Source: Pararoseomonas sp. SCSIO 73927
Lineage (GTDB): Bacteria; Pseudomonadota; Alphaproteobacteria; Acetobacterales; Acetobacteraceae
Assembly (NCBI RefSeq): GCF_037040815.1
Contig: NZ_CP146232.1
Span: 2,474,501-2,538,500, forward strand
Length of the DNA stretch: 64,000 nucleotides
Reading direction: 5' to 3'
Positions within the stretch are counted from its first letter, which is position 1. The number at the start of each line of letters is the position of its first letter. Below the pieces are notes generated by a model. The model made no database searches. It was given only the letters and a program-made list of their open reading frames with translations, and was not told where the DNA came from. Shown piece after piece: positions 1 through 9,429 of this stretch. Both the position numbers and the translations under genes were made by a program.

Positions 1-216
1 GCGGGCTGCGGCGGATCATGAAGGCTCCGGGTGGGGCAGGGGACTTCGCAGAGGATAATCATTCGCAAGCGGCTTCACAAACCCGGCGCGGCCATCCGCC
101 TCTCGCAGGGCGGGTGCGGCGTGCTCGCCACAGGAGGGGCGAAGGCGATCGGAAGATATTGCGAGTGATTTGCATCCGTGTCAGAGGGTTCTGACGTTTT
201 CGTGTGGACGACCGGC

Positions 217-2412
217 ATGCCCCCAACCTCCCTCCGCGGCCTCCTTCTCACCGGTGTCGCGCTCGTGGCCCTCTCCGCCCCGGCCGTGGCCCAGACTGCT
301 ACAACCGAGACCAACGCCTCGCTGGCCGTGCCGGAAGTGGACGTGCAGGCCACGGCTTGGCGCAGTTGGGAGCACACGCCGGGCTACGTCGCCCCCGTCA
401 CCACCACGGGCTCCAAGACCGACACGCCGCTGATCGAGGCGCCGCAATCCGTGGGCGTCGTCACGCGCGACCAGATCGACGACCAGTCCGCCCTCTCCGT
501 CGCCCAGGCGCTGCGCTACACGGCGGGCGTGCTGGCGGAGGTGCGGCCCTCCGCCCGCTACGACAGCGTCTTCGTGCGCGGCTTCGGCGGGCAGGGCACC
601 TCCGCCGCCTTCGTGAACTTCCTCGACGGGCTGCGGCAGGGGCGCGGCGTCTTCTTCGGCGTGCCGAACACCGATCCCTGGCTGCTGGAGCGGATCGAGG
701 TGCTGCGCGGCCCGGCCTCCGTGCTGTACGGCCAGACGGGCGCGGGCGGGCTGGTGAACCTCGTCAGCCGCCGCCCGAGCTTCACACCCTCCAACGAGGT
801 GCGGCTGGAGGCGGGGTCCTACGGCCTGCTGCAGACCGCCTTCGACACCACCGGGCCGCTGACGGCGGACAATACTTTCGCCTACCGCCTGACCGGCATC
901 GGCCGGATCTCCGACACCCAGTACGACTTCGTCGGCGAGCAGCGGATCGCCATCGCGCCCGCCCTGACCTGGCGGCCGAGCGACAACACCACGGTGACGA
1001 TCCTTTCCTCCTACCAGCGCGACCCGGAGGGCGGGTTCTACAACTTCGTGCCAGCCGTCGGCACCGTGATCGCCAGCCCCTTCGGCCGTATCCCCCGCCG
1101 CTTCTTCGGCGGCGATCCCGACTACAACCGGTTCGACCGCACCCAAGCCTCCATCGGCTACCAGCTGGAGCACCGGCTGGACGACACCTGGACCCTGCGC
1201 CAGAACTTCCGCTACTCGCACATCGACGCGGATGTGAACGTGCTCTCGGTCGGCGCGGTGAACGGGCGGATCGGCACGCGCAACCAGACCTACGTTTCCG
1301 ACCACGCCAATGCCTACGCGCTGGACAACCAGGCGCAGGCCACCTTCAGCACGGGCATGGTGCGCCACACCGCGCTGTTCGGAATCGATTGGCAGCGCAC
1401 CTCCGCCCGCGCCGTGCAGGCGCTCGGCACGGGCGTGCCCTCGCTGGATGTCTTCTCGCCCAGCTACTACATCGCCCCCGGCCGCGTGACGACGAACGCG
1501 ACCCGCACGAACCAGGAGGTCGACCAGATCGGCTTCTACGCGCAGGACCAGATCGCAATCGACCGGCTGCGCCTGAACTTCGGCATCCGCTACGACCGCG
1601 CGAGCCTCGGGACCGACGTGCGGACGCTGGCCACGAACGCCGTCGCCCACCGCTCCCAGTTCGACGACGACGTGACCTGGCGCGCCGGCGCGCTGTACCT
1701 GTTCGACAACGGCATCGCGCCCTATTTCAGCTACTCCACCTCCTTCCTGCCGAACTCCGGCACGGGCGCGCCGCAGCGGGGCAGCCCGACCTTCGACGCC
1801 ACCACGGGCGAGCAGTACGAGGTGGGCGTGAAGTATCAGCCGCCGGGGATGAGCAGCTTCGTCCAGGTGGCGGCCTTCCAGATCACCCAGGACAACGTGC
1901 TGACGCGCGATCCGCAGTATCCCACCTCCAGCATCGCGCTCGGCACCGTGCGGTCCCGCGGGATCGAGGTGGAGGGGCGCGCGACGATCAACGAGAACAT
2001 CGACCTGATCGGCGCCTACTCCTACACGGACGCGACGATCCGGAGCTCCAACACCCCCGGCGAGGCGGGCAGCCGCGTGCCGCAGGTGCCGCTGCACGCC
2101 GCCAGCGGCTGGGCGAACTACAGCTTCCGCGAGGGGCCGCTGCGCGGGCTGCAGCTCGGCGGCGGCGTCCGTTACGTCGGCTCCACCTACGGGAACACGA
2201 CGAACACCTTTAAGGTGGACGACGTGACGCTGTTCGACGCGGCCATCCGCTACGACGTCGGCGCGCGGTTCGAGAGCGTGAAGGGGCTGGAACTGGCGGT
2301 GAACGCGCAGAACATCGCGGACAAGGACTACATCGCGAGCTGCTCCTCGGTCACGGCCTGCTACTACGGCACGGGGCGGCTGGTGCTCGGCTCGGTGCGC
2401 GTGCGTTGGTGA
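217..2412 (+). CDS. TonB-dependent siderophore receptor
   Basis: Outer-membrane receptor that imports ferric siderophores using TonB/ExbBD energy. From the ATG at 217 the protein has 731 residues and opens with a clean Sec signal peptide ending in AVAQ near residue 26. A GTG at 178 would put 13 unlikely residues in front of it. The plug begins near residue 69 with TPLIEAPQSVGVVTRDQI, typical of the siderophore-receptor subfamily, and includes VLRGPASVLYG. The rest is a 22-strand-type barrel with alternating aromatic residues, ending in a terminal aromatic (RVRW). The next gene overlaps its stop, and esterase, binding-protein and SIP genes follow, which supports an iron-siderophore role. The exact siderophore cannot be read from the sequence. 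Confidence 0.95.
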   Translation: MPPTSLRGLLLTGVALVALSAPAVAQTATTETNASLAVPEVDVQATAWRSWEHTPGYVAPVTTTGSKTDTPLIEAPQSVGVVTRDQIDDQSALSVAQALRYTAGVLAEVRPSARYDSVFVRGFGGQGTSAAFVNFLDGLRQGRGVFFGVPNTDPWLLERIEVLRGPASVLYGQTGAGGLVNLVSRRPSFTPSNEVRLEAGSYGLLQTAFDTTGPLTADNTFAYRLTGIGRISDTQYDFVGEQRIAIAPALTWRPSDNTTVTILSSYQRDPEGGFYNFVPAVGTVIASPFGRIPRRFFGGDPDYNRFDRTQASIGYQLEHRLDDTWTLRQNFRYSHIDADVNVLSVGAVNGRIGTRNQTYVSDHANAYALDNQAQATFSTGMVRHTALFGIDWQRTSARAVQALGTGVPSLDVFSPSYYIAPGRVTTNATRTNQEVDQIGFYAQDQIAIDRLRLNFGIRYDRASLGTDVRTLATNAVAHRSQFDDDVTWRAGALYLFDNGIAPYFSYSTSFLPNSGTGAPQRGSPTFDATTGEQYEVGVKYQPPGMSSFVQVAAFQITQDNVLTRDPQYPTSSIALGTVRSRGIEVEGRATINENIDLIGAYSYTDATIRSSNTPGEAGSRVPQVPLHAASGWANYSFREGPLRGLQLGGGVRYVGSTYGNTTNTFKVDDVTLFDAAIRYDVGARFESVKGLELAVNAQNIADKDYIASCSSVTACYYGTGRLVLGSVRVRW

Positions 2413-3251
2413 CCGGCGCGGCCCCGATCCCGGGGCCGCCCTTCGGGGCGCCGGTGGCGCTGCCCCGCACCGCATCCTGGGATGCGGGCGCGCACCGCAT
2501 CCTCCTCTCCTGGCCGGAGGCGCCGCCGCCGCCGGGCGGCTACCCCGTGCTGTTCCTGGCCGATGGCGCCGCGACGTTTCCGACCGCGGCCGAGATCGCC
2601 CGCCTGCGGACTGGGCGCGGCGCGAAGGATGTCGGGCCGGGGCTGGTGGTGGGTCTTGGCCATGCCGGGGAGGGCCCCTATGACCGGGCCGCCCGCGCGC
2701 GGGACTACACCCCTTCCTTTCCCGCCGCCCCGGCCGGATCCGGCGGCGCGGACGCCTTCCTCGACCTCCTCCTGGGGGAGATCCTGCCCGGGCTGGAGCG
2801 CCAATTCCCGGTGGACCGGGCCGGGCTGGCGCTGTTCGGCCACTCCTTCGGCGGGCTGCTGGCCCTGTACGCCTTCCTCTCCCGCCCCGGGCTGTTCCGC
2901 CGCGTCGCCGCCGCCAGCCCGTCCCTCTGGTTCGCCCAAGGGGCGGCCATGGAGGTGGCGCGCCGCTTCGCCGCCGAACCGCCGCCGGCCGCCGCCGGAT
3001 CGGCGCTGCTGCTGACGGCGGGGGGCCTGGAGGAGGCGGATGACGGCACGCCGCGCGGCCCGTTGCGCGTGGCCCGGCGGATGGTGAGCCGCGCGCGCGA
3101 GGTTGCCGTGTCCCTGCGGGATGCCGGGGTTTCGGTGGACTTCACCGAGTTCCCCGGCGAGAACCACGGCTCCGTCCTGCCGGCCGCCCTCTCGCGCGCC
3201 GTGCCCTTCGCCCTGCCTCCCGCCCCACCCCCTGCCGGAGCGCCCGCATGA
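2409..3251 (+). CDS. Ferri-siderophore esterase-like alpha/beta hydrolase (Fes/IroE family)
   Basis: Predicted serine esterase that would open an ester-linked siderophore so iron can be released. The GTG at 2409 overlaps the receptor stop (GTGA); a TTG at 2406 is an equally possible start. The nucleophile elbow GHSFGG places the catalytic Ser near residue 146, and the closing histidine sits in ENHGS near residue 253. The motif GPYDRAARARDYTPS is the kind seen in the esterase family (PF00756) that includes Fes, IroE and BesA. No signal peptide is visible, so I infer cytoplasmic action. Length (280) fits IroE-like enzymes. Its overlaps with the receptor and the binding-protein gene make a tight operon. 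Confidence 0.88.
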   Translation: MTGAAPIPGPPFGAPVALPRTASWDAGAHRILLSWPEAPPPPGGYPVLFLADGAATFPTAAEIARLRTGRGAKDVGPGLVVGLGHAGEGPYDRAARARDYTPSFPAAPAGSGGADAFLDLLLGEILPGLERQFPVDRAGLALFGHSFGGLLALYAFLSRPGLFRRVAAASPSLWFAQGAAMEVARRFAAEPPPAAAGSALLLTAGGLEEADDGTPRGPLRVARRMVSRAREVAVSLRDAGVSVDFTEFPGENHGSVLPAALSRAVPFALPPAPPPAGAPA

Positions 3252-4363
3252 AGCGTCGCCACCTTCTCGCCGCCCTGCCCATCCTCGCGGCGCCTGCCCT
3301 GGCGCGGGCACAGGGCGGGCCGATCCGGATCACGGACGTCACCGGGCGGCAGGTGGTGCTTCCGCGCCTGCCCAAGCGGATCGTGCTCGTGCAGGCGCGG
3401 CACGTGCTGGCCATGGCGCTGCTGCACCCCGATCCCGTCTCGCTGGTCGTGGGCTGGGGCGACGACCTTCGGCGCATGAACCCGCCGGACTACGCGACCG
3501 TGCGCGCCCGCTTCCCGGCCGCCGACGCCGTACCCGTGGTCGGGCGCGCGCAGGGGGACGGGCTCTCGCTGGAGAACGTGCTGGCGGCGCGGCCGGACCT
3601 CGTCATCCTCAGCCGTGCCGGGGCGCGTGGCGGGACGAACGAGATGGCGGAACGGATCTCGGCGCTCGGCGTGCCGGCCATCACCATCGACTTCTTCGCG
3701 GACCCGATGCGCGACACCCGGCCCAGCATGGCCGTGCTGGGGCAGGTCCTCGGGCAGGAGGAGAAGGCGCGCGCCTTCGACGCGCTCTACGCGGGGCGGC
3801 TGGAGCGGATCGCGGAGCGCCTGTCCGGCCTCGGCGCGGCGGAGCGGCCGAAGGTGATGGTGCACGCCCATGCCGGGGGCACGCCCTGCTGCGGCTCCCC
3901 CGGGCACGGGGCGTTTGACGGGATGGTGTCCTTCGCGGGCGGCCGCAACATCGGCGCGGGCATGATCCCCGGCAGCACCGGCCAGCTGGCGCTGGAATAC
4001 GTGCTCACCCAGGCGCCGGAGGTCTACGTGGCCACGGGCGGCCCCTATGGCGGGCGCGGCGGCATCCCGCTGGGCCCGGGCGTGGACGAGGCGGAGGCGC
4101 GCCGCGCGCTGGCGGAGGTGATCCGGCGCTCCCGGATGGACAGCCTCTCCGCCGTGCGGGGCGGCCGGGCGCACGCCATCTGGCACGGCTTCAACGATAC
4201 CCCGGCCCATGTGGTGATGCTGGAGGCCCTGGCCCGCTGGTTCCAGCCCGCGCGTTGCGGCGACCTTGATCCGGCCGCCACGGTTGCCGAACTGAACGCC
4301 CGCTTCCTCTCCATCCCCATGGAGGGGGCGCACCTGGTCAGCCTGCCGCCGGGCGCGCTGTAA
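3248..4363 (+). CDS. Iron-siderophore ABC transporter substrate-binding protein
   Basis: Periplasmic binding protein of the FepB/BtuF-like fold (PF01497), 371 residues. It starts at an ATG that overlaps the esterase stop (ATGA). The N-terminus MKRRHLLAALPILAAPALARAQ is a signal peptide with a paired-basic start. The mature protein begins with the family hallmark ITDVTGRQVVLPRLPKRIV. A middle segment ARPDLVILSRAG and a late segment on residues lining the cleft are also typical. A Cys-Cys pair (TPCCGSPGHG, about residue 216) is unusual and might form a disulfide. No cognate permease or ATPase gene lies nearby, so transport partners must be encoded elsewhere or the protein acts otherwise. Confidence 0.88.
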   Translation: MKRRHLLAALPILAAPALARAQGGPIRITDVTGRQVVLPRLPKRIVLVQARHVLAMALLHPDPVSLVVGWGDDLRRMNPPDYATVRARFPAADAVPVVGRAQGDGLSLENVLAARPDLVILSRAGARGGTNEMAERISALGVPAITIDFFADPMRDTRPSMAVLGQVLGQEEKARAFDALYAGRLERIAERLSGLGAAERPKVMVHAHAGGTPCCGSPGHGAFDGMVSFAGGRNIGAGMIPGSTGQLALEYVLTQAPEVYVATGGPYGGRGGIPLGPGVDEAEARRALAEVIRRSRMDSLSAVRGGRAHAIWHGFNDTPAHVVMLEALARWFQPARCGDLDPAATVAELNARFLSIPMEGAHLVSLPPGAL

Positions 4364-4380
4364 TCCCGAGGAGACCGGCC

Positions 4381-5442
4381 ATGACCCCTCTCATCGCCGA
4401 GGCCCATGCCCGAGCCCGCGCACCGGAGCGGCTGATCGAGATGTTCCGGGAGCACATGGTCGGCCATGGGCTCGAGGTGGCGGGACCCGTCCCGGAATCC
4501 CGCGTCACCTTCCCCGGCTGCGTCGCGCTGCTGCGGCTGGCAGAGGGTGGGGTCGCCCTGCGGATCGAGGCGGACACGCCGGACTGGCTGGCGGACGCGA
4601 AGAACATCGTCTCCGGCCATCTCGATTCCTTCTGCCCGGACGAGGCGCTGGGCATCGTCTGGCGCGGCCATGGCGCGGTCGGCGCCGGCGCGCGCCCGCA
4701 CAACTTCCGCGCCCTTCGCGTGGCGGCGGTGGAGGATGTGACGCCCCGGATGCGCCGGCTGCGGCTGGAGGGGCCGGATATCGGCCGCTACGCCGGCCTG
4801 GCGCAGATGCACGTGAAGATCCTGATTCCGCCGAAGGGGGAGGAGCCGGCCTGGCCGACCGTGAGCCCCAGCGGCCAGCCGCTGATGGAGGACAGCCTGC
4901 GGCGGCGCACCTACACCATCCGACGGATCGACCCCTCCGCCGGCTGGATGGAGATCGACTTCGTGGTGCACGGGGATGAGGGACCCGGCTCCGCCTTCGC
5001 GCTGCGCGCCGAGGCCGGGGACTGGATGGGCGTCATGGGGCCGGGCGGGGGCGGGATCGCCTGCGCCGGCTGGGGGCTGATCGCCGGGGACGAGACGGCG
5101 CTGCCGGCCATCGCCCGCGCGCTGGAGGCCATGCCGGCCGACGCGCAAGGATTGGCACTGATCGAGGTGGCCGAGGCCGGTGAGCGTCAGGCGATCCAGC
5201 ACCCGGCCGGGGTGGAGCTGCGCTGGCTGTTCCGGGATGGCACCGGCTACGGCGCCCGGCTGCTGGAAGCGGTGCGGGCCGCGAACCTGCCCGCAGGTGC
5301 GGCCGTGACCTGCTGGGCGGCCTGCGAGAACACCGCCGCGCGGGCGATCCGCGACCACTGGGGCGGGACCTGCGGGCTGTCTCGCAACCGGTTCCGCGCC
5401 GTCTCCTACTGGCGGCACGGGGTGGGCGACGGGGAGGGCTGA
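4381..5442 (+). CDS. DUF2218 plus siderophore-interacting FAD reductase
   Basis: Two-domain protein of 353 residues. Residues 1 to about 98 look like DUF2218 (RIEADTPDWLADAKNIVSGHLDSF). From about 105 the protein is a siderophore-interacting protein (SIP): the FAD-binding part carries the RRRTYTIRR signature at about 174-182, and a C-terminal NAD(P)H-type domain follows (about 230-345, with TCWAACENTAARAIRDH). SIPs such as ViuB/YqjH reduce ferric siderophores in the cytoplasm. It follows the binding protein by 17 bases, so it is probably the last gene of the siderophore operon; an FKBP gene converges 25 bases further on. Function is inferred from the family and context. Confidence 0.9.
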   Translation: MTPLIAEAHARARAPERLIEMFREHMVGHGLEVAGPVPESRVTFPGCVALLRLAEGGVALRIEADTPDWLADAKNIVSGHLDSFCPDEALGIVWRGHGAVGAGARPHNFRALRVAAVEDVTPRMRRLRLEGPDIGRYAGLAQMHVKILIPPKGEEPAWPTVSPSGQPLMEDSLRRRTYTIRRIDPSAGWMEIDFVVHGDEGPGSAFALRAEAGDWMGVMGPGGGGIACAGWGLIAGDETALPAIARALEAMPADAQGLALIEVAEAGERQAIQHPAGVELRWLFRDGTGYGARLLEAVRAANLPAGAAVTCWAACENTAARAIRDHWGGTCGLSRNRFRAVSYWRHGVGDGEG

Positions 5443-5467
5443 TAGCCCTTCCCGCCACCATCGGGCG

Positions 5468-5803
5468 TCAGCCGACGCCGAGCAGCTCCACGTCGAAGAC
5501 GAGGGTCGCGTTGGGCGGGATCACCCCGCCGGCGCCGCGCGCGCCGTAGCCCATCTCCGGCGGCAGGGTGAGGGTGCGCTGGCCGCCCACCTTCATGCCC
5601 TTCACGCCCTCGTCCCAGCCGCGGATCACGTGGCCGGCGCCGAGGGGAAAGGAGAAGGGCTCGCCCCGGTCGCGGGAGCTGTCGAACTTGCGGCCCTTGT
5701 TCTCGGGCTTGGAGGGGTCGTGCAGCCAGCCGGTGTAGTGCACCGTGACCTCCTTGCCGGAGACGGCCTCGTCGCCCGTGCCGGGCTTGCGGTCCTCGAT
5801 CAT
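5468..5803 (-). CDS. FKBP-type peptidyl-prolyl cis-trans isomerase
   Basis: Small single-domain FKBP, 111 residues, catalysing proline isomerisation during protein folding. The frame is open further upstream, but the ATG at 5803 is preceded by AGGAAG with 8-base spacing and gives the usual compact FKBP length. Family residues are seen throughout: [64 protein letters not shown]. There is no signal peptide, so it is cytoplasmic. The gene is divergent from the amino-acid binding protein at 5925 and convergent with the SIP gene. Confidence 0.95.
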   Translation of the reverse strand: MIEDRKPGTGDEAVSGKEVTVHYTGWLHDPSKPENKGRKFDSSRDRGEPFSFPLGAGHVIRGWDEGVKGMKVGGQRTLTLPPEMGYGARGAGGVIPPNATLVFDVELLGVG

Positions 5804-5924
5804 GCCTGTCGCTTCCTGGTGGTGAGCGGCGCTTCTAGCCCGCGCCACCGCCGGGGGCCAACGGTTGGACAGGCGGGCCCCCATCCGATTAGCTGCCCCG
5901 CCATATCCGCCGGAGGTCCCGCCC

Positions 5925-6950
5925 ATGTCCCCTATCGCACGCGCGCTCGCCGCCGCTTCGCTCGCCGCGGTCGCCATGGCCGGCCCGGCCGCGGCCGGCA
6001 CCACGCTGGATGCGGTGCGGAGCCGCGGGACCCTCTCCTGCGGCGTGAACACGGGGGTGGCCGGCTTCTCCCAGCCGGACAGCCAGGGCGTGTGGCGCGG
6101 GCTGGACGCGGATCTCTGCCGCGCCATCGCCGCCGCGGCGCTGGGGGACGCGAACAAGGTTCGCTTCCTGCCGCTCTCCGGCCAGCAGCGCTTCCCGGCC
6201 CTGCAATCCGGCGAGATCGACGTGCTGGTGCGCCAGACCACGGCGACGATGGGGCGCGACACCGCGATCGGGCTCCGCACCGTCGGGATCAACTTCTACG
6301 ACGGCCAGGGCTTCATGGTGCGCAAGGATGCGGGCGTTTCCCGCGCCGCGCAGCTGGACGGCGCCACGGTCTGCGTGCAGCAGGGCAGCACGACGGAGGG
6401 GAACCTGGCCGACTGGTACCGGGCCGCGAACATCCGCGTCACCCCCGTGCTGTTCGAGCGGATTGACCAGGTCGCGGCCGCCTTCTCCTCCGGCCGCTGC
6501 GACGCGCTGACGACCGACGCCTCCCAGATCGCGGCGGTCCGCTCCTCCTTCCCCAATCCGGCCGACTTCATCGTGCTGCCGGACCGGATCAGCAAGGAGC
6601 CGCTCGGCCCGATGGTTCGGCGGGACGACCAGGAGTGGTTCGACCTAGTGCGCTGGACCCTGAACGCCCTGATCGAGGCGGAGGAGCTGGGGATCACGGC
6701 CGCCAATGCGGAGGCGCGGCGGGCGCAGGACAGCTCGCCGACCGTGCGCCGGCTTCTCGGCGCGGACCCTTCGCTGGCGCAGGGCGCGAAGCTCTCGCCG
6801 AGCTGGGCCTATGACGCGATCCGCGCCGTGGGGAACTACGGCGAGCTGTTCGAGCGCAATGTCGGCCGGTCCACGCCGCTGGGCATGGAGCGCGGGCCGA
6901 ACGCGCTGTGGACGGCGGGCGGGCTGATGTACGCGTGGCCGCTCCGCTGA
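5925..6950 (+). CDS. AapJ-like amino-acid ABC transporter substrate-binding protein (orphan)
   Basis: Periplasmic solute-binding protein of the general L-amino-acid (Aap/Bzt) family, 341 residues. The ATG at 5925 follows CGGAGG and begins a signal peptide ending GPAAAG. The mature N-terminus ([18 protein letters not shown], then [20 protein letters not shown]) closely parallels the AapJ encoded at 31425 in this same window, as do the C-terminal [12 protein letters not shown] and RGPNALWT segments. No permease or ATPase gene accompanies this copy. It may share the AapQMP permease or deliver a different amino acid; which one is not visible. Confidence 0.92.
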   Translation: MSPIARALAAASLAAVAMAGPAAAGTTLDAVRSRGTLSCGVNTGVAGFSQPDSQGVWRGLDADLCRAIAAAALGDANKVRFLPLSGQQRFPALQSGEIDVLVRQTTATMGRDTAIGLRTVGINFYDGQGFMVRKDAGVSRAAQLDGATVCVQQGSTTEGNLADWYRAANIRVTPVLFERIDQVAAAFSSGRCDALTTDASQIAAVRSSFPNPADFIVLPDRISKEPLGPMVRRDDQEWFDLVRWTLNALIEAEELGITAANAEARRAQDSSPTVRRLLGADPSLAQGAKLSPSWAYDAIRAVGNYGELFERNVGRSTPLGMERGPNALWTAGGLMYAWPLR

Positions 6951-6975
6951 GGCGCGATCTGGGACGTGCGTAGAG

Positions 6976-7003
6976 GAACGAGCCGGATCACTCCGGCCCG
7001 TTC
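6976..7003. terminator. Hairpin between convergent genes
   Basis: A 12-base inverted repeat (GAACGAGCCGGA ... TCCGGCCCGTTC, one A-C mismatch) with a 4-base loop lies between the stop of the AapJ-like gene at 6950 and the stop of the flavin monooxygenase at 7010. It could serve both strands. There is only a short T-rich tail on the plus strand, so this is inferred. Confidence 0.55.
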
Positions 7004-7009
7004 GCGTTT

Positions 7010-8020
<1,011 letters not shown>

Positions 8021-8034
8021 ATGGGGCGCCCCTC

Positions 8035-9360
8035 TCAGGAGAAGAACCGGTTGGCCGGGCGGGGCAGGCCGAGATTCTCCCGGAGCGTCCGGCCCTCGTA
8101 CTCCGTGCGGTGCAGGCCGCGGCGCTGCAGCTCCGGGACCACCTTCTGGCAGAAGTCGTCCAGCCCCTCCGGCAGGTAGGGAAACATCAGGTTGAAGCCG
8201 TCGCAGGCGCCGGTCTCCAGCCATTCCTGCATCTGGTCGGCGATCCCCGCGGGGGTGCCCACCATGGCGGCGCCGGCGTAGCCGCCCAGGCGCCCTGCGA
8301 GCTGGCGCACGGTGAGGTTCTCCCGCCGGGCGATGCCGATGGCGCGCTCCCGCCCACTCTTGCTCGCATTTGTCTCGGGGATGTCCTCCGGCAGGGGGCC
8401 GTCCGGGTCGAAGCGGCTGGCATCCGTGCCGAGGGCGACGGAGAGGGAGGCGATGGCGCTGTCATAATGGACGCGGCTGTCCAGCAGGGCGCGCTTCTCC
8501 CTCGCCTCCGCCTCGCTCTCGCCCACCACCACGAAGCAGCCGGGCAGGACGAGGAGGTGGTCCGGGTTCCGCCCGGCCTTCGCCGTGCGGGCCTTCACGT
8601 CCGAGTAGAAGGCGCGCGCCTCCTCGATCGGGCCGCCGGCGGCGAAGATCACCTCCGCCGTCTCCGCCGCCAGCTGCCGGCCGTCATCGGAGGCGCCGGC
8701 CTGCACGATCACCGGCCAGCCCTGGACCGGGCGCGCCACGTTCAGCGGGCCGCGGACGGAGAAGTGCTCCCCCTTGTGGCCGAGGACGTGCATCTTCTCC
8801 GGATCGAAGTAGGTGCCCGCCTCCACGTCCCGGATGAAGGCATCGTCGGCCCAGCTGTCCCAGAGCCCTTCCACCACGTCGATGAACTCGTGGGCGCGGC
8901 GGTAGCGGGCGGCGTGCTCCACGTGCTCCTCCCGCCCGAAGTTCTGGGCCTCGGTGGGGTTCCCGGAGGTGACGACGTTCCAGCCGGCGCGGCCGTTGCT
9001 GATGTGGTCGAGCGAGGCGAACTTCCGGGCGATGTGCCAGGGCTCGTTATAGGTGGTGGAGGCGGTGGCGATGAGGCCGAGATGCTCCGTCACCATGGCC
9101 AGGGCCGGCAGCAGCGTCATCGGGTCGAAGCTCGTCACCGTGGCGCTGCGCTTCAGGGCCTGGATCGGCATGTTCAGCACGGCCTGGTGATCGGCCATGA
9201 AGAAGGCGTCGAAGCGGGCCGCCTCAAGCGCCTTCGCGAAGCGGACGAGGTGCCTGAGGTTGAAATTCGCGTCGGGGAAGGCGCCGGGGTAGCGCCAGGC
9301 GGCCGTGTGGATGCTGACTGGGCGCATGAAGGCGCCCAGGCGAAGGCGACGTCGGGACAT
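8035..9360 (-). CDS. NtaA/SnaA/DszA-family FMN-dependent monooxygenase
   Basis: Flavin-dependent monooxygenase, 441 residues, of the group acting on nitrilotriacetate, dibenzothiophene sulfone and similar compounds. Characteristic segments are [52 protein letters not shown] (shown here as two halves of one run in the family), [16 protein letters not shown] and [16 protein letters not shown]. The ATG at 9360 is the first of the operon and the region just upstream is AT-rich for this genome. It precedes the second luciferase-like gene by 14 bases. No flavin reductase gene is adjacent, so reduced FMN must come from elsewhere. The substrate cannot be deduced. Confidence 0.9.
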   Translation of the reverse strand: MSRRRLRLGAFMRPVSIHTAAWRYPGAFPDANFNLRHLVRFAKALEAARFDAFFMADHQAVLNMPIQALKRSATVTSFDPMTLLPALAMVTEHLGLIATASTTYNEPWHIARKFASLDHISNGRAGWNVVTSGNPTEAQNFGREEHVEHAARYRRAHEFIDVVEGLWDSWADDAFIRDVEAGTYFDPEKMHVLGHKGEHFSVRGPLNVARPVQGWPVIVQAGASDDGRQLAAETAEVIFAAGGPIEEARAFYSDVKARTAKAGRNPDHLLVLPGCFVVVGESEAEAREKRALLDSRVHYDSAIASLSVALGTDASRFDPDGPLPEDIPETNASKSGRERAIGIARRENLTVRQLAGRLGGYAGAAMVGTPAGIADQMQEWLETGACDGFNLMFPYLPEGLDDFCQKVVPELQRRGLHRTEYEGRTLRENLGLPRPANRFFS

Positions 9361-9429
9361 CGGTGATCAATCCACGTTTAATCTTCGTGTATTGATATGA
9401 TGCCCGGCGTGCTGCGGTGCAAGGCGGCC

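Noticed and set aside
53..65. Partial Fur-like half-site upstream of the siderophore receptor
   Set aside because: Only GATAATCATT resembles a Fur half-site; the other half is missing, so I did not annotate it despite the fitting context.
181..2475. Long antisense open frame across the TonB receptor
   Set aside because: Composition is a shadow of the receptor gene with Arg/His-rich low complexity; no start context or family.
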